Of a stretch of DNA of 64,000 nt, positions 39,317 to 53,002 are shown in pieces. The notes under the pieces are model-generated. The model did not search any database. It was not told where the DNA came from and saw nothing but the letters and a program-made list of their open reading frames with translations. Both the position numbers and the translations under genes were made by a program. The stretch's first letter is position 1; each line of letters starts with the position of its first letter. The stretch is from Motacilla alba alba (Eukaryota > Chordata > Aves > Passeriformes > Motacillidae): NCBI RefSeq assembly GCF_015832195.1, contig NC_052018.1, forward strand, positions 36,399,052 to 36,463,051, in the 5' to 3' direction.

Positions 39317-42300
39317 ATACAATAATCCAGTCAGACACAAAACTGATATACAAGAAGATAATGTTTTCATACATGTACTGTTCCAATTCCTGATTTAAAC
39401 TGGGCTAATATTTTATACTGGGCCTGAAGCGTAGATTTTAACAAAAAAAAAAAGTTTTAACTTTATGTTCTGAATGTTCAAAAAATCAGATTCTTCTGCT
39501 ATGCAGTGGCACTTCAGGGCTTTATTTGCTACAAAGTTGAAATTAAAACTATAAAGCCATAATAGTAAAATGCTAAGATTTTGTAATGTCTTTATTTTAA
39601 AGATTAATTTTGTTCAAGGTCTGGTTTGGGGTTTTTTTTCCAAAATTGAGCATATTACAAGAAAAGAAACAGCTAGCAGCAATGTCCTGTAATCTTGCAT
39701 CATGATAAGTTGCTTTAAATTTCACCCCCATCTTTACCATTTTCTTTGTGCTTTTATTCATTTTATCCAAATTAAGCGCATGTCTCTTGAACATCATTCC
39801 AATAGGAGAAGGCTGATGGCTTCCCTGTGGAGCTGCATTGCCAGAAGGCAGTTTGGAAAGTGACAGGCTGTGAAGTAGCACAATTGACAATATTAAACAG
39901 TTGCCCCTCAATTAATGACTGGAGTGACCCACTTAGTCACCACAGCTGAGTCTTCTAACTAATTCAGAAGATATCAAATATACAGTTCAATTGTCAATAC
40001 TGGCATACCAACTGGTAAATAAGTCCAAACAGATTTGCATTTCCCTGCTTTGGTAATACACCATAAAACTGAAAAAATAAATCATTGTTTAAATCATTGA
40101 ATAAATCATTCCTACTTAGAAAGGTATATAGTATTTCCACTGTACCAAATACAGAAGAAATAATTTACAAAAATGTTAGAATGTTCAAATCTAATGCTAA
40201 ACTGTTAAAAGCTAAGCTGAATATGTACTGTCCTGATGTTTAAACTTAGAATGTGCACCATGTAGAACACTTCACCCATAAGCCTTTATTTTTCCACTAG
40301 TTTCAATGCTTTCTTTCTCACACGATAGTTTGACAAGTCAGAATTTAATTACATATTCCACATCTGAATCATTCTACATTAATTTAATTTGTACCACTAG
40401 CAATATCTAACATGGGCCACAAGTTATGAAAACAATCCTTCATGGAAATATCCAAGACTGTTTAACTTCAGTGGATCACTTTCTGAAAAACGGAAAATGT
40501 AACTAATCTGTGAATAATTTCTTAAACAAAAAGAAAAAAACTTATTTCCTAACCAAAATACTACTGTGCTGAAATATTATACTTGACCTTCGACATCATC
40601 AATAGTAATAACCAAAAGCAAGTAGCCTAATCCTCTTCTGTTCACTCCAGAAAACAAACACAGATTCTTCTTCATGAATGGGTCTCCTTAAGCGACTCCA
40701 GCAAAGCAAGGAGGCTGAGAAATTAGCCACTGCTGAGTCAGTGTTTGCCCTAGCTTGAGGGAACCCAAATCTAAGCAAGTAGCTGCCGCCTCCCTGTCCC
40801 ACAGAAAGTAAAGGAACAGTCAGAGGCAGCTGGACACCCCACCATTACTGGCCTACAAAGCCTCTGCTACCTTCAACCTCCCACTGACAGAAATTACGTT
40901 TACCAAATAGTATTCACATCATTGCAGGGCTGCAGCTGGCTGCATGAAATAGCTGCAGTTCAAGTTCAAGCACTGAATTTCAAGTGGCAGTAACCTACAT
41001 TCAGCTCAAGATCTGCAGTTTAGTCACCTATTTCATCCTACAATTTACAAAGCTAGCAGTTGGGCTGATTGGCTGTACTTACCTTTACAATTCATGTGGT
41101 AAAATAACTTTGAACAATCAGGCTGAAGTACTACCTGCTGGGATATAAGACAGCTGCCAAGATTTCAAATTCTGGTATAAGAATAAGGTAACATCTTTGC
41201 AGCCTCTTATTCCCTATTCGTTTACTAAGTTCCTCAGGTCAATGATTATTTGTGTTTACAGAAAGAAAAGCATGTCAAAAAGAAAATTTATGTGAAGGTT
41301 ACACCAGCACAAAATCATCTAAGGGTGGAATAAGGCAATACTGCTTTTACACCATTAAACTTTCCATTCTTGGGAAGATGGAACAGCAGTAAGTGAGGAA
41401 GAAATTTAAGAAATTAAGAAATAAAAACAAACAGAAACTAAATGGTAGAGAGGACATGGGTTAGAAGACAATTAAAAGGTGATTAGATGATAAATAGGCC
41501 AAAACCTTGGAATGGAACAGATGGAGTGAGGAATATGATGTAAGCCAGACATGAAGAATGGCTGCCAACTCTAGGTCAGGAAATGCAGGATTGAAAGGTG
41601 AGCTGATTAAACTACTCCTGAAGGCATAGAAAATCAAAACAAAAATAAAAACAGAGGAAACAAGTCTTCTTGGCAATAAAAAACCTCCAGATGGTAACAT
41701 TCCCTCTCTACTGAGTTGGGGAATTCAAGATCTTGGATAAATAGACAGAGTATTTGACGCTTCTGCAACAGCCATTGTTGCCATGCAATTTTTCTGTCTT
41801 CTGTCCCATGACTGCAAAGCTCCTCCTCATGTTGTCTGCAGGCAACTTGGAGATGTAAGACAGGGCCTTGTCATTTTCAGTCAGTTTTGGTTAACAGCTC
41901 TCTTGGCAGACACAGATGAGCAATGTCTGCATATTCTGCCCTTTATCAGGGTTCACTCTTTCAGGGCATGCAAACACCAGCTTACAGCTGCCTCGGCTGC
42001 CTGAAAAATACATGAACAGCAGCAAAGTGTGCACTTACACATTCTCCTGTGGACATCACAAGTCCACAGCCGCTTAATTTTCCAAAGCAAACCATCTCAA
42101 CAGGAGCTATACCTTTATTGGTATAAACTCTAAACATTCCACCTCCCCTAACTACAACAAAAGCATTTTTAAAAAGTAAAAATAAAAATCCAAATGTCAA
42201 ATAAACAAGGAGAACAAAGTAAGTCACCTGTCAGTTCACAGATTTGACTGAAAACTTTTAAAAGGATCCTAGATCATTTAATCTTCTAGCAGAGATTACC

Positions 42301-43328
42301 TTCTCTCTAATCCCTCTAGGACAAGCTGTCATTTTAAAACCAGATAATAGTCTAAGAACTGACAAGTCATTGACATACAGTGTGCTAACATTTGCAAAAG
42401 GTTGTTCACTTGACCTGTATCATTGTTTAACCTTTAGCCCTTTTGTTCCATTGAGAGTGATGGGCACAATTCTCCATGGGACCACAGACTGCACAGAAAG
42501 GAACTTTCTTCCTACTCCTACTAGACAGAATTTTCACTAGACAATGAGCTTTAGTGATGACATGCAGACTGAGACTGTCCATACAAAAAAGCCTTGCAAG
42601 AGAACCGTGAATTGGTTTCAGCAAGGAAAGCCAAGAGTTGGACTATTTCCAAGAATATAATTATTTATATGCACCTGTACTTCCTGCTCAATACAATGAA
42701 AATAAAATCTAGCTGAGAAGCCTAAAATTCCTGTAAATACAAGGCCATGGTTCAAAGCCTAAGAGTATGAAGCATTTAAAGTAATAGCCTAAAACTCAGC
42801 TTCTTCTACTGACTGCTGCAATCCTTACACAATGAGAGGATGGGAGAATTTGACCACATCATCTCCTTGAATTCTGATCCAAACCAATAAATGCAAAGAA
42901 AGCAAGCTATGCAACAAAAGCGACCAATCATGCAACTTTAATGACAAACACCAAAAATTCAACTTTGCTCAAAAATGTCTAAAAGAACCTGGAAAATATA
43001 TTAAAAGGAAGTTCCCAACTAAAACTAAAATACTAATCTGTGTTTAATTGATTATAGAGGAAAAAAACTTCAGTGATACTGCTTTCTTCATGAATATCAG
43101 AGTTCAACAAGGCAATATTTTTAGCGACTCTGAGAATATACAACCAGCTCTTCAGTGATTGTTTGTTTCTTTTGTCTTACCACTAAAACGCAGTCTTACA
43201 TAAAATAGAAGTCCATCCAAACATCTTAAAATAACCCTGAAGGCAATATTATAGAGACACAGCCTTTATTTCCAAAATCCGAAACTAAATCTCAAGACAC
43301 AACTAGAAACGCTGTCATACTTTATAAT

Positions 43329-43345
43329 TGCACTTTAAAAGTGCA
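43329..43345. other. Perfect 8-bp inverted repeat with 1-base centre
   Basis: TGCACTTT, A, AAAGTGCA. It is recorded as a sequence fact; no function is implied. Confidence 0.6.
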
Positions 43346-43931
43346 TTTCATTTCACAGTAAATTGATTTCCAGATTAAAAAAAAAAATCAGTCAGTATCT
43401 AACTCTGGTATTAAAGTTTCAAATCCATAACTCGAAGAACATTTTCATTAGTGGATGTATTATATAACGCAGCACTAAGTTTACTGCTGTTTCAAATAAT
43501 TACTTCCCACTTTTTCACTGAAAATAACTAAGTCTACATGGAAAACACTCTTTTTTTTTTCTGGTGTAATTAAAAGTTTTAGCCACTTTTTCTGCTCTTA
43601 ACTATAGCAACGAGGCTCCTGGCCTTTTGAGTAACCTTCCTACAGTCCACACAATCTAACACACTTTACTCTAATACATTATTATCATCTAACACAGATA
43701 CATTATTTTTAATAAAAGAATTGAATGGAATGTCTTAACTCAGATCATAGAAAAGAATGATGGAGAGAGGCTGTGAAAAAGAGGTCTAGAGCATTCTCTT
43801 GTGAAGTTCAAACTGCATCCTGAGAATATGTTTCAAAAATTAAAGCTTCTCAAAACAAAAATGTGATGAAGTACACTTGATTCTTTACTTGATCCCAAGC
43901 AAACCCCAGCTACACTGAAAAAAAAAAAGAA

Positions 43932-43936
<5 letters not shown>

Positions 43937-43975
<39 letters not shown>
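43937..43975. repeat. (TA)n microsatellite, about 19 units
   Basis: An uninterrupted TA dinucleotide repeat directly after an A-rich run and TTTT. Its length makes it likely to vary between individuals, and the exact unit count may be affected by assembly. Confidence 0.97.
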
Positions 43976-43978
<3 letters not shown>

Positions 43979-44260
43979 AAGCAACTCCAAATCATACTCC
44001 AAAAGTTTTGATGAAACCCATTCTGACAAGGTATGGGTTTGCCACTTTTTCAGTCTTGAATATGCTGGTGCAACCAGAGAGCCATCTTATCTGTGACCAA
44101 GGACTGCTACCTTCCTTGATCTTTGAAAATAAGTCTTGGGGGTGACTTAAGAAGCCACATCTCTCAGTGAAATACACTGCAAAGAAAGTAGGGAAGAAAC
44201 CCAGGTTTAAAATATCACAGCTTTTCTGAGACCACTCAAGGGTGTAAATCTTTAAGGACC

Positions 44261-44306
44261 TTGTAGTGGTTTTACACTAGCCAGCAACTAAGCAGCACAA
44301 AGCTGT
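44261..44306 (-). mobile_element. Short fragment of an avian LTR 3' end
   Basis: The plus strand reads TTGTAGTGGTTTTACACTAG, then CCAGCAACTAAGCAGCACAA and AGCTG. This resembles the complement of the 3' end of the common bird LTR (TGTGGTTTAA, CCAGCAACTAAGCACCACACAGCC). It is related to the larger copy at 59226-59809 but closer to the usual sequence in the GCAACTAAGCA block. Only about 45 bases are recognisable. Chance similarity is possible but unlikely given the ordered match. Confidence 0.5.
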
Positions 44307-45843
44307 TCATTATAGTCAAGAAAGAAAGGATCCTGTTAGATCCTTCCTAAAGATGAAAGGATCCAACTCTTCTTGGAAAAGGAAAGAAAAACGTCTAATT
44401 GAACATAAGGAGAAGATCTACCTAAGCAGGTCCCACTTGTCATCCTTTAGGATCCATTCAGCAGCACCTGTCTCTGAAGAGGGATTGATGAATATGAACA
44501 GACTTAGAGGATAGAAGGAATTCCTTGTCTTCCTGCAGGCCTTGCTGTTCTGCACATAAAGTTGGCAAATCCTCTCAAGACATTCATCATTGGTGCAAGA
44601 GGAAGCCTGCTTGCTTTTTCAGCTATACTGATGAGGCATTCATCACTACGTTTGTTGCTATAGTTGCAGAGATGACTAAATAAAAATAGGATAAAGATCC
44701 TTTGGGCAAAACAATACTATTTTTAAATAGTCTTTTCTCAGAATAGGGCAATGCTTCAATAGACTGGACTACTTTTTATAGTCTATTCTGACCATACATA
44801 ATGAAAAATTCATAAAGTTATGATGAATATGAAAATGCAAGACTTTTTTCATTACTCTAAGGAAGCGCAACAGGAATCATTAAGTTCACAGAACTAATGA
44901 AATGGAAAAGGTATTTTGAGATAAATAAGAGCAACAATAATTCTTAGTTTATATATTGATCTTTTGAGAATGTATTTTTATGAATACTATTCTTTTGAGC
45001 AGATATAGATTTGAAATCTATTTTGAACCAATAATTATTTCTCTTAAGTGTTTATCAATATTGACTTAGATAAAACTCCACATCAATACTGGTACTGCTA
45101 TCTAAAACTCCTTATAGTTATCACAGGGCAGGCATACAAACAATTCTCAAATATTGACATAAAACTTCTTGCTTATTGAAAACAATGATCAGATTTCAAG
45201 CCTCCTAAGACGCTTTCTGTTGTAAGACTAGTAAAAAGAACATATTTCACTAGGTAAGACTGATTTAAATGAGGACAAAAGTACCCTATAACGCACATTG
45301 GACAAAAATAAAATTGCGTAACCTAAACTCCAAAATGTAGAAGGCTTCAGAGCCTGTCATGATTGCTACTTAAAACACCTACCTCAAATCAACCAAAAAA
45401 AAAAGTCCAAGGAAAAAACACCAAAGAAGCCATACATCAACCCCAAATATCCCAATAAATTAAAAGTGTATAGATATTCATATCTCAAAGATGCTTTTAA
45501 GGTGGTGGCAACACATTAGGGTAAAAAATTGTTGACTGAACTGCATTTGAAACACAACCATCTCAAATACATATTGCAATGTCCTTAAAGTTTTACCTGG
45601 TACTTCAGATTTATTGATATCTTCAAAACCTGTTTTCTAAAAACCTAAGATAAGTAATAAAACAAAAAAACCCCACTTTTCAGAATATTCCAAGCTACCA
45701 GTCACCCCACAACAACTGCTGAACATTTGGTTAGCAGAGGAACTCACTGGAAGACACAACAAAAATGCAGAGGGAAAATCTATACCTACCACTGTTACAC
45801 AGCCTCCAGTGACACAACATAAAACAATTGAAATCAAGCTTAC

Positions 45844-46008
45844 CTTTCTGGAAGTGTAGATGTCAAAAAATGGTTTGTTTCGAACACTGAATGGTTCCTG
45901 AGCTTTGTCAATGAGACCACTTTTCATCTTTTCATGTCGTGGAAATATAATCTCTTTCTCTATACATGCGAGTCGAACATTAAAATCACAGTCTCCAACA
46001 GGCTGTCC
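45844..46008 (-). CDS. RNGTT: RNGTT exon B: guanylyltransferase region between motifs IIIa and IV
   Basis: This 165-nt exon (55 codons) is read on the minus strand from GGA CAG CCT to AGA AAG. It begins [13 protein letters not shown], contains [13 protein letters not shown] and [15 protein letters not shown], and ends TSRK. It corresponds to about residues 369-423 of the human enzyme, the helical and strand segment between motifs IIIa and IV of the nucleotidyltransferase fold. The donor is GTAAGC. The acceptor is AACTTGGCAG, a weaker pyrimidine tract than the other three exons have. The frame is open upstream of the acceptor, so the first residue depends on the splice call. Using this AG gives phase 0 and joins exactly to exon A, with glycine where mammals have serine. 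The exon sits in a 134-codon open frame, which includes intron on both sides. Confidence 0.95.
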
Positions 46009-47910
46009 CTGCCAAGTTACAAAAATCAGTATTAAAATCAAACACCAAATTATTTGAACAATCTTAGTTTTCCTAACAAAACATACAGAAAACTACAGAT
46101 ACATGGAAGAATTATCAAGTTACTAAGTTTTTTCCCAAATGTGTGGTTTTCAAACATTTTTTCCTCGGGCTATAAGAGGTTTAACCAAATCAAAGTCCAC
46201 AGAAAGCTAGAAACCTGTAATATGCATTCAAGCATACATGAATTGAACACCTAAATACCTTTAAAGTTAAGAAAAATAATTTAAATACTCCCTGATTATA
46301 GCTTTTATATGGCAGCTATACTTCTCCACATAGCTTTCCTCTGAAGTCGTTTAGATAATTTTGTTCACAATACTTTTAATGACAAAGCAACAAGATTTAC
46401 ACATATAAGTCAACTCCTTATTCCAAGTGCAGTATATTTATGCCTTGAAAGAAACATTAATTAATGTTCATTTTTCTGCCATAGAAAAGAGAAAAATAGG
46501 TGCAGTTGGAAAATGTGCCAATAAACAATGGCTACAAAAACCTGCAAGATATTTGAGGGCTCAGTCACAAAAAGGCAGTAAAACCCTTTGCTAAGCCTCA
46601 GCAGCATATCCTGACCTTTCAAGATCTGAAATAAACCAGCAGCTTTACATTGCTCTTTCTACATTTGGTGCATTGCACCAGATCAGTGTGAGCATTCAAA
46701 ATGCGCATTTGTCAGATTAGTAACGGCTTGTAATGGAGTTCATTATATTTTGAGTATTAAATGGTGAGGAAAACACGCTATGGATATCACTAGAACAAAA
46801 CAAGCAACTGTCAACTAATAAATTCTAAAGCTCTTTTCAATCAGGTGTCACTTTCACAGCAATGAGACAAAACTCATAGATTTGCACTGTTACAAGTGTG
46901 ATTAAGCACAGAAAGTTACTTACATGAGATCATCCCCCATTTTGCCACCCCATTCACACAAGAAAAAAATTTTCAAAACCCATTCCTTTCATGGCCTACA
47001 GGGAATAAGCTCACAGAGCCTTGGCTTGCAAACTAGAATTCTTCAAAAATTGAAAGCAATGAGCAAAGGAAACTGGGAAGTCACAGGACTCAAATCATCA
47101 GTGGCAGCAGTACAGCCGAGCAGAACTGGCTACCAGGTACCTCCATCACTAAAGGCAGCTCGAAGGAAAAAAGCACTGCTTCAATATGCATCAGAGAAAA
47201 TCTGAACTGGTACACTGGAAAGAAGGCCCAAAAAAAAAAAAAAAGGCAAAATGACATTCTGATGAGGCATACAAAGGTAAGAGAGCAAGTAGTATCTGAA
47301 CAGGTATCTCAATTAGGAGAAAAACAGAGTGCCTATTTTTAATAACATGAATTTAATCAGTTCTTTCCAAAATCATATTGGCTTTCACCAAAACCTTTGA
47401 CATTTCAGGCTCCCAAAGCAGCATTAAGCTTGTCTTATATTTCTTTGCTAGCAATAGAACCTACTAGACCTCTGTCATAAGTCCTCAGTTGTTCCTGGCA
47501 ACAGTTTTAAGAATTATATATTGCTCCCATAGCACACAGGACTCACAACCACTTTCTTTTAGGACTCTTCTTCAGCCTACATAAGAACAGGCACCACAGC
47601 CACCATCACTGTGTGGGGAAGCACATCTTGTACAAAGCCTGTGGCAGACACCATGGGTGAAACGTCTCCTAATCTCTGTTCATGCCCCATGCTCGTGAAG
47701 AAAGCTTAGCTGGCTGTTAATGTTGCCTTCAGTGTTAACACCTTCATGTTTGAAAGGAGGACATCAGTAAAGAGCCACTCAAATGAATGTAAAATTAAGA
47801 GTATGGAAAAATCCAAGGGGCACGAGAGTGGTTCACTCTTTTTTCACTTCTCACAGAATACAGATGCACGATCTACAGATTTTTAAGTGCCATGGACAAA
47901 ATGTTGGAAA

Positions 47911-47970
47911 ATCAATCAATCTATCTATCTATCTTTCCTTCCTTCTTTTTTCCTTCCTTTTTTTCTCCCC
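47911..47970. repeat. Compound (ATCA)/(ATCT)/(TTCC) simple repeat
   Basis: ATCAATCAATC, then TATCTATCTATC, then TTTCCTTCCTTC and pyrimidine-rich sequence. It is a short, imperfect tetranucleotide microsatellite. Confidence 0.9.
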
Positions 47971-50900
47971 CTACGTATAGCATACTTAAGTACTCATCTA
48001 TACAGCGATTGAGCTTGCCCCAGTTTGTACATGTAATTAAAACACAGAAAACACATCTCAACCCCTGTAACAACTGACTGAAGAACTGATTGAAGAATTC
48101 TTTCCTGGGAAATGTGTATATATATATTTTATCACTTCAAAGAATCCCCATAATTCTCTAGGTAGATTTCAGCAAGATCTAGTGCACATGCTCTCTTCCC
48201 TATAGTGTCTTTTCCACTCAGCCACATTTTATTGAGAGGTCTGAAAGAGCAAATTAACTAATGAATATTTCATACATTTGAGCTTCCAATAAGCCAATAA
48301 GCAGTTAGGTTATTTAGAAAGCTTTTTTACAATGACTCCTTCAAAAAATGGTTTTGTACAGTGATTTATATTTCCATCCATAAACTGTTAAATTAAAAGC
48401 TGAGGCAACTTCATATGCACCATAAACCAGCTGAATCACTTTCTTTTCCTTAAAATATTCCTTTCACTTTTCTCATCAACTTGGAACTAATTATTTCCTG
48501 CAGTTCTGCCAATCATATATTTCTATTTTAAAGCTTGTTAAGTAGAAGGGTATATTACCACTAGGTTCCGTCAAATAAAGGTCAAAGCTAGGTTGACATA
48601 AGATCATATGAGAAATGAAAATACAGACAATGCTGCCAAGCTACTTCTTCATCAGACTAGTAAACTAAGAAGTCAAAGAGTATTTCATTCTTACAGAAGC
48701 ACAGGACATTAGCAATAAGAAAATTAGCACATAATTGAATTTAACTCAGGGACATATCGAATAAAAGCAATATTGTAGGAGAGTGGCTCTTTCTTTGTTA
48801 TTAGACATTTCCCATAATTACAAAAAATGTTGCTAATATACAACACATTTATCCTAGACACAGCCAAAATCTTCTAGTGATAAAATTCTTAGCTTTTAGC
48901 AAATAAGTAGGAGGGTAACGTAGGCTGCAATAAATAATTCAGAGACCTTGACAAAAACCAGGAAGAGATTATTTAGTGTGTAAAGCACACATTTAATAAT
49001 TGTGAAAAACCAAGACATTGATGCATATATAATCTAAATCCAGGCATTAAGTAATAGCATGTTTTAGGCAATACAGATGTTTTACTAACTTAAGCATTCA
49101 GATAATTAAGATCTTGTTCCAATATGTAGGTTTTTACTTGTCTTACAAGGGTGAGGGTCACTATTGCTTGACAGCATAGTTACTAAAGTACATGATAATT
49201 CCTGTTCTAGGTATTTCTAACCTAAAATAAGCATGTTAGCAAAGAGTAAAACAAAATTAACAAGGAGCATGTATCTCCTACCTATGCTACAAAGTTACAC
49301 TTCCCTCTTACTGTAAATAAAATGTATCCTAAAGCAAAAGAACATTTAGACAAGCCTTAAGAGAAGAGTCATCTGTTGAATCAACACCTCTTCCTCAAGC
49401 AGCTGAGCTTTCTTCACCTGTTGAAACGCTGTGCATTGCACTAAGGTCACAGCATGGAGTGGGCTTGCAAAGTATGGTTTTGATGTTAAAACATCCTCCA
49501 CACAACTTCAAAACATAAGATGAAATTTCTACTGAACTTTGAAATCCACCCAGGACTCAACATTTCTAATTTTAAACTCCAGTTAATTCAAATTAACTTC
49601 TCAACAGAAATCATACATAACAAGTCATATAAGAATCACAAAAAGAAATGGGTTTAAAACACTGAAAACCAGGGTCTGCAGCTCCAGACAATATCAGATT
49701 TAATATCCAGAATAACCAGATTTAATAGCCATGGTCTTGAGCAGATAGGGGAAGGCAATTTATTTGCTGAATGGAGATTAGAAAAACACAAAGGAAAAAA
49801 AATGCTACCACCAAAAAAAATCCACCCACCCAACAAGACCAGTCCCTTTCACAATGCTCCAAAGGGGTGCCAGAAGACAGAATCTGGACAAGTGTCAGGG
49901 TGTGCTCCTGCCAGGTTCACAGAGATCTCAGTGCTGAAGTCACGACCTCATGCTACATCAGGTGAGGAACTCAAATCCTAGGTCATGACATATGACCATA
50001 TATCCAGCAAGATGGCAGGAGTGGCTGAGACGGGGATAAGATGCTAACATGATTTCTGTTGCACATCCTGCCTCTCTCTCCACAGGGAGAAAGGTATCCC
50101 TGAGAATCTACCACCATCACCCTCCACATTTGAGCTTCCCTTCCTGTGTCTCTAAGGTTACCTCATGGCCACAGCTCAGCAAATTCCACAGGCCTTACAC
50201 AGAAAGTCCCTTACCTAGATGGATGCAGTGAACACACACAGGCACCAAATTCCATAAAAGTACTTCATCTTTGATTTTGGTATTTATGTGCTTTTTCCAC
50301 AATGCAGCTACACTAAAAAGAAAAATAATGCCTGGGCCTCTGCACACAGCTGATAACCAGCATGGACCAGGATGAACTGAGAATATTTATTCTTTTCCTC
50401 CATGAGATATGGCTGAAGTGTACCCACCAGCAAAGCATGCTCCATTTGCTTCTCCAGAGCAGTACCTGAGACATGAATAATTCAGCACACACACACAGAT
50501 ACACATCCATGCACGTCTTCACTTACTGAGCCAGAGCAGAACACATGTCACAACTGTCTTAGGTTTAATGATTTTGAGAGAAGAATAAAGAATAAGCTCA
50601 GCCTGATATTCTACCCTGTGTTTAACGTTATTATTGACAATTCAAGGCACCCACAGCTGACATCTGTATTCCCAGTGAAAGCCCATTATTAGTTTTCCCA
50701 ACTTCTGAAGACCATGCAGTCTAATATTTTTAGTTTTATATTCATGATCTGGCACATGTTTCTTCTGACCATGGTTTTATAGAGCTGCTTTTTCAGAGCT
50801 GCGATGTACACATAGCTTTATATACAAACAATCTAAAAGAGTTGTTTGAGTTTCCAAATAAGATTATTACTACATTCAATGCCTAAAAGGCTTTTTTCAT

Positions 50901-53002
50901 TTCCTATGAAGTTTTCTTTCTGAAGCAGGATTAAAAGTTAAGTATTAGAGAAATGAAAAATTTTATAGAATTATGTCCCTTAAGTTCTTTATTTCTAAAA
51001 CACAAAAGGCATAACAATCAATAGAATCTAAAAATTTGTTTTAAAATTTTGGCAGTTATCTAACTTTAAAACATTGGGGGTCTTCTAACTTTATTCACTC
51101 AAATATTCAAAACTGTATGACAAGGGCAAGCAATTCAGCAGTTTCAAAAAGTTTCTAAAGCTTATCTTAGCATCAACGAGGTACAGCATGTGAAATACTG
51201 TTTCAATTGTAATAATACAACCAGTGCGCTGCAGGAACATGATTGCAATTTATATGTTGTTTTTTTGTACAATGGAATATTGCTCTGATTTACCACAGAA
51301 CAAAAATGGTTTGAAGAATCTGAGCTATTAAAAATATTGCTTGAGACATATATTAAATTACTGGTATTTCCTTAAAAAATAATCACTGAAAATTAATTTT
51401 AAAATGTGCAAAGGAAAGAAGTTAGTAGCCAATGGATAACACCAAGGTCTAACAGAACATACAAATATAGCTCCATGGGAGCTTTTTATTAGTAAACATA
51501 ACTTGAACAAAACAGCTGGACTGTCAACACTGTCACTAAACAGATGTGACCAAAACAGAATAAGTAGACCATACTACAACCATTGCTCTGTCCCTTACTC
51601 TTCTTGGATTGCTCAAAACTTTAAACAAATTCACAATAAAAACCATAAAATTCTGTAATTGCAACTGGATGATAAATTTGCACCACCAGTATAAAGGTAA
51701 CGTATACAAAGCAGAATATTTACAATCAGTTGAAGTGACTGAATTATGATTCTCATCACCAATATTGGGCAATAAAGTGGCAGAATTATGGAAATAAGCA
51801 TCTTGCACAGATGAACACCTAAGCCCTCCCTTTCGAAAACAAAGCTCCAGTAAGGCACTGAAAGCTTAGTAGTTGCCATTTTCAGAGAACAGACAACTCA
51901 GTCAAATTCATTGACTGCATGTACAGTGACTTCATTTAGAAATCCTTCTGAGCCCTCAAAATCAGAACTCAATAAGGGGATTTTACTGAGACGTAAATTA
52001 TTAAAACGAAAAGGAATCCTGTTCTGTCTAGACTGGTTGCCTCCCCTCAGGTAATTTGAGTAGATGAACTTCCCACTTCAATTACAGAAGGAAAAGTCAT
52101 AGGAAAAAACCCTAATTATAAAATAAATGTGTCATTACCACCATGGGATATTTACACACAAAAAGACTGCATATGGGAATATAAGTTTTAATAATTTATT
52201 TTACACTGAATTCAGGCTATCTTCAAAGTCAAACACAGGAATTTACTGCTTCTGTTTTTTCTAATTATTTTTCTTAGTGCTTGTGTTGCACGTAGTAGGG
52301 AGCTATTCTTACCTTAATTGGACCACCTAGTATGTGTTGCAGTCAATATTTTCTGTTTCTACTTCTACTCTCCTCACACTTTCTTCCTTTCTATCAGCCA
52401 TTCACAATGACTCTTCATAGGAATAGCTGTTGCTGGGTTTTCACACGGCTGTCTTTATGAGAAAGAATTATCCCTGCAGTGAATTAAAGAACCGTGGGAA
52501 AATTCCTTCATCTTAAAAACATTATTCAAGCCATTTCATACTTGAAAAGATTGTGGCACTAGTGTTTTTAGAATATAAATCACTTCATGGTATTTAAAAT
52601 AAGACTGTCTAGTACAGTTAGTATGAAGTCTTGTAAAAACTAAAAACGAGGGGGGAAAGGGGAAATAGTAGTAACAATCAGCACTTATTCACGACTATCT
52701 CAGAAAAGGAACCACCTACGTTGCCTGAACCATGATAGAACTAAAAGTTAAGTATCAGCTTGTAACACCTGAAGACTTGCAAATATCTATCATTTCAGTA
52801 CACAATCTGTCTTTAGATATCTAGTTCATTGTGTACATCGTTAGCTTATGAGTAAGAAACACTGGAAATATAATACTCGTTTCAAGAGAAAGTGGTATGC
52901 TTCATATTTATGTTAAATAAGAGAAATATTCTAAAAAGGAGGAAAATACAGCATTCAGATTGTCTCCTAGACCATAGCAGTCAGTCAAGCTATTCCAACT
53001 TG

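Larger units (their letters stand above)
29073..45843 (-). other. RNGTT: RNGTT intron between exons B and C (about 16.8 kb)
   Basis: A complete intron from donor GTAAGC (right end) to acceptor CTACAG (left end). It holds a TA microsatellite at 43937-43975, an LTR-end fragment at 44261-44306 and A-rich AAAC tracts near 30886 and 34178. Otherwise it is unassigned AT-rich sequence. GC-richer patches at 37060-37560 and 40640-41060 have no identifiable content. Confidence 0.85.

Noticed and set aside
47221..47250. A-run of 15 bases at about 47230 as the tail of a processed pseudogene
   Set aside because: The sequence upstream (46924-47205) has no recognisable gene similarity and no flanking duplication, so the A-run alone is not evidence.
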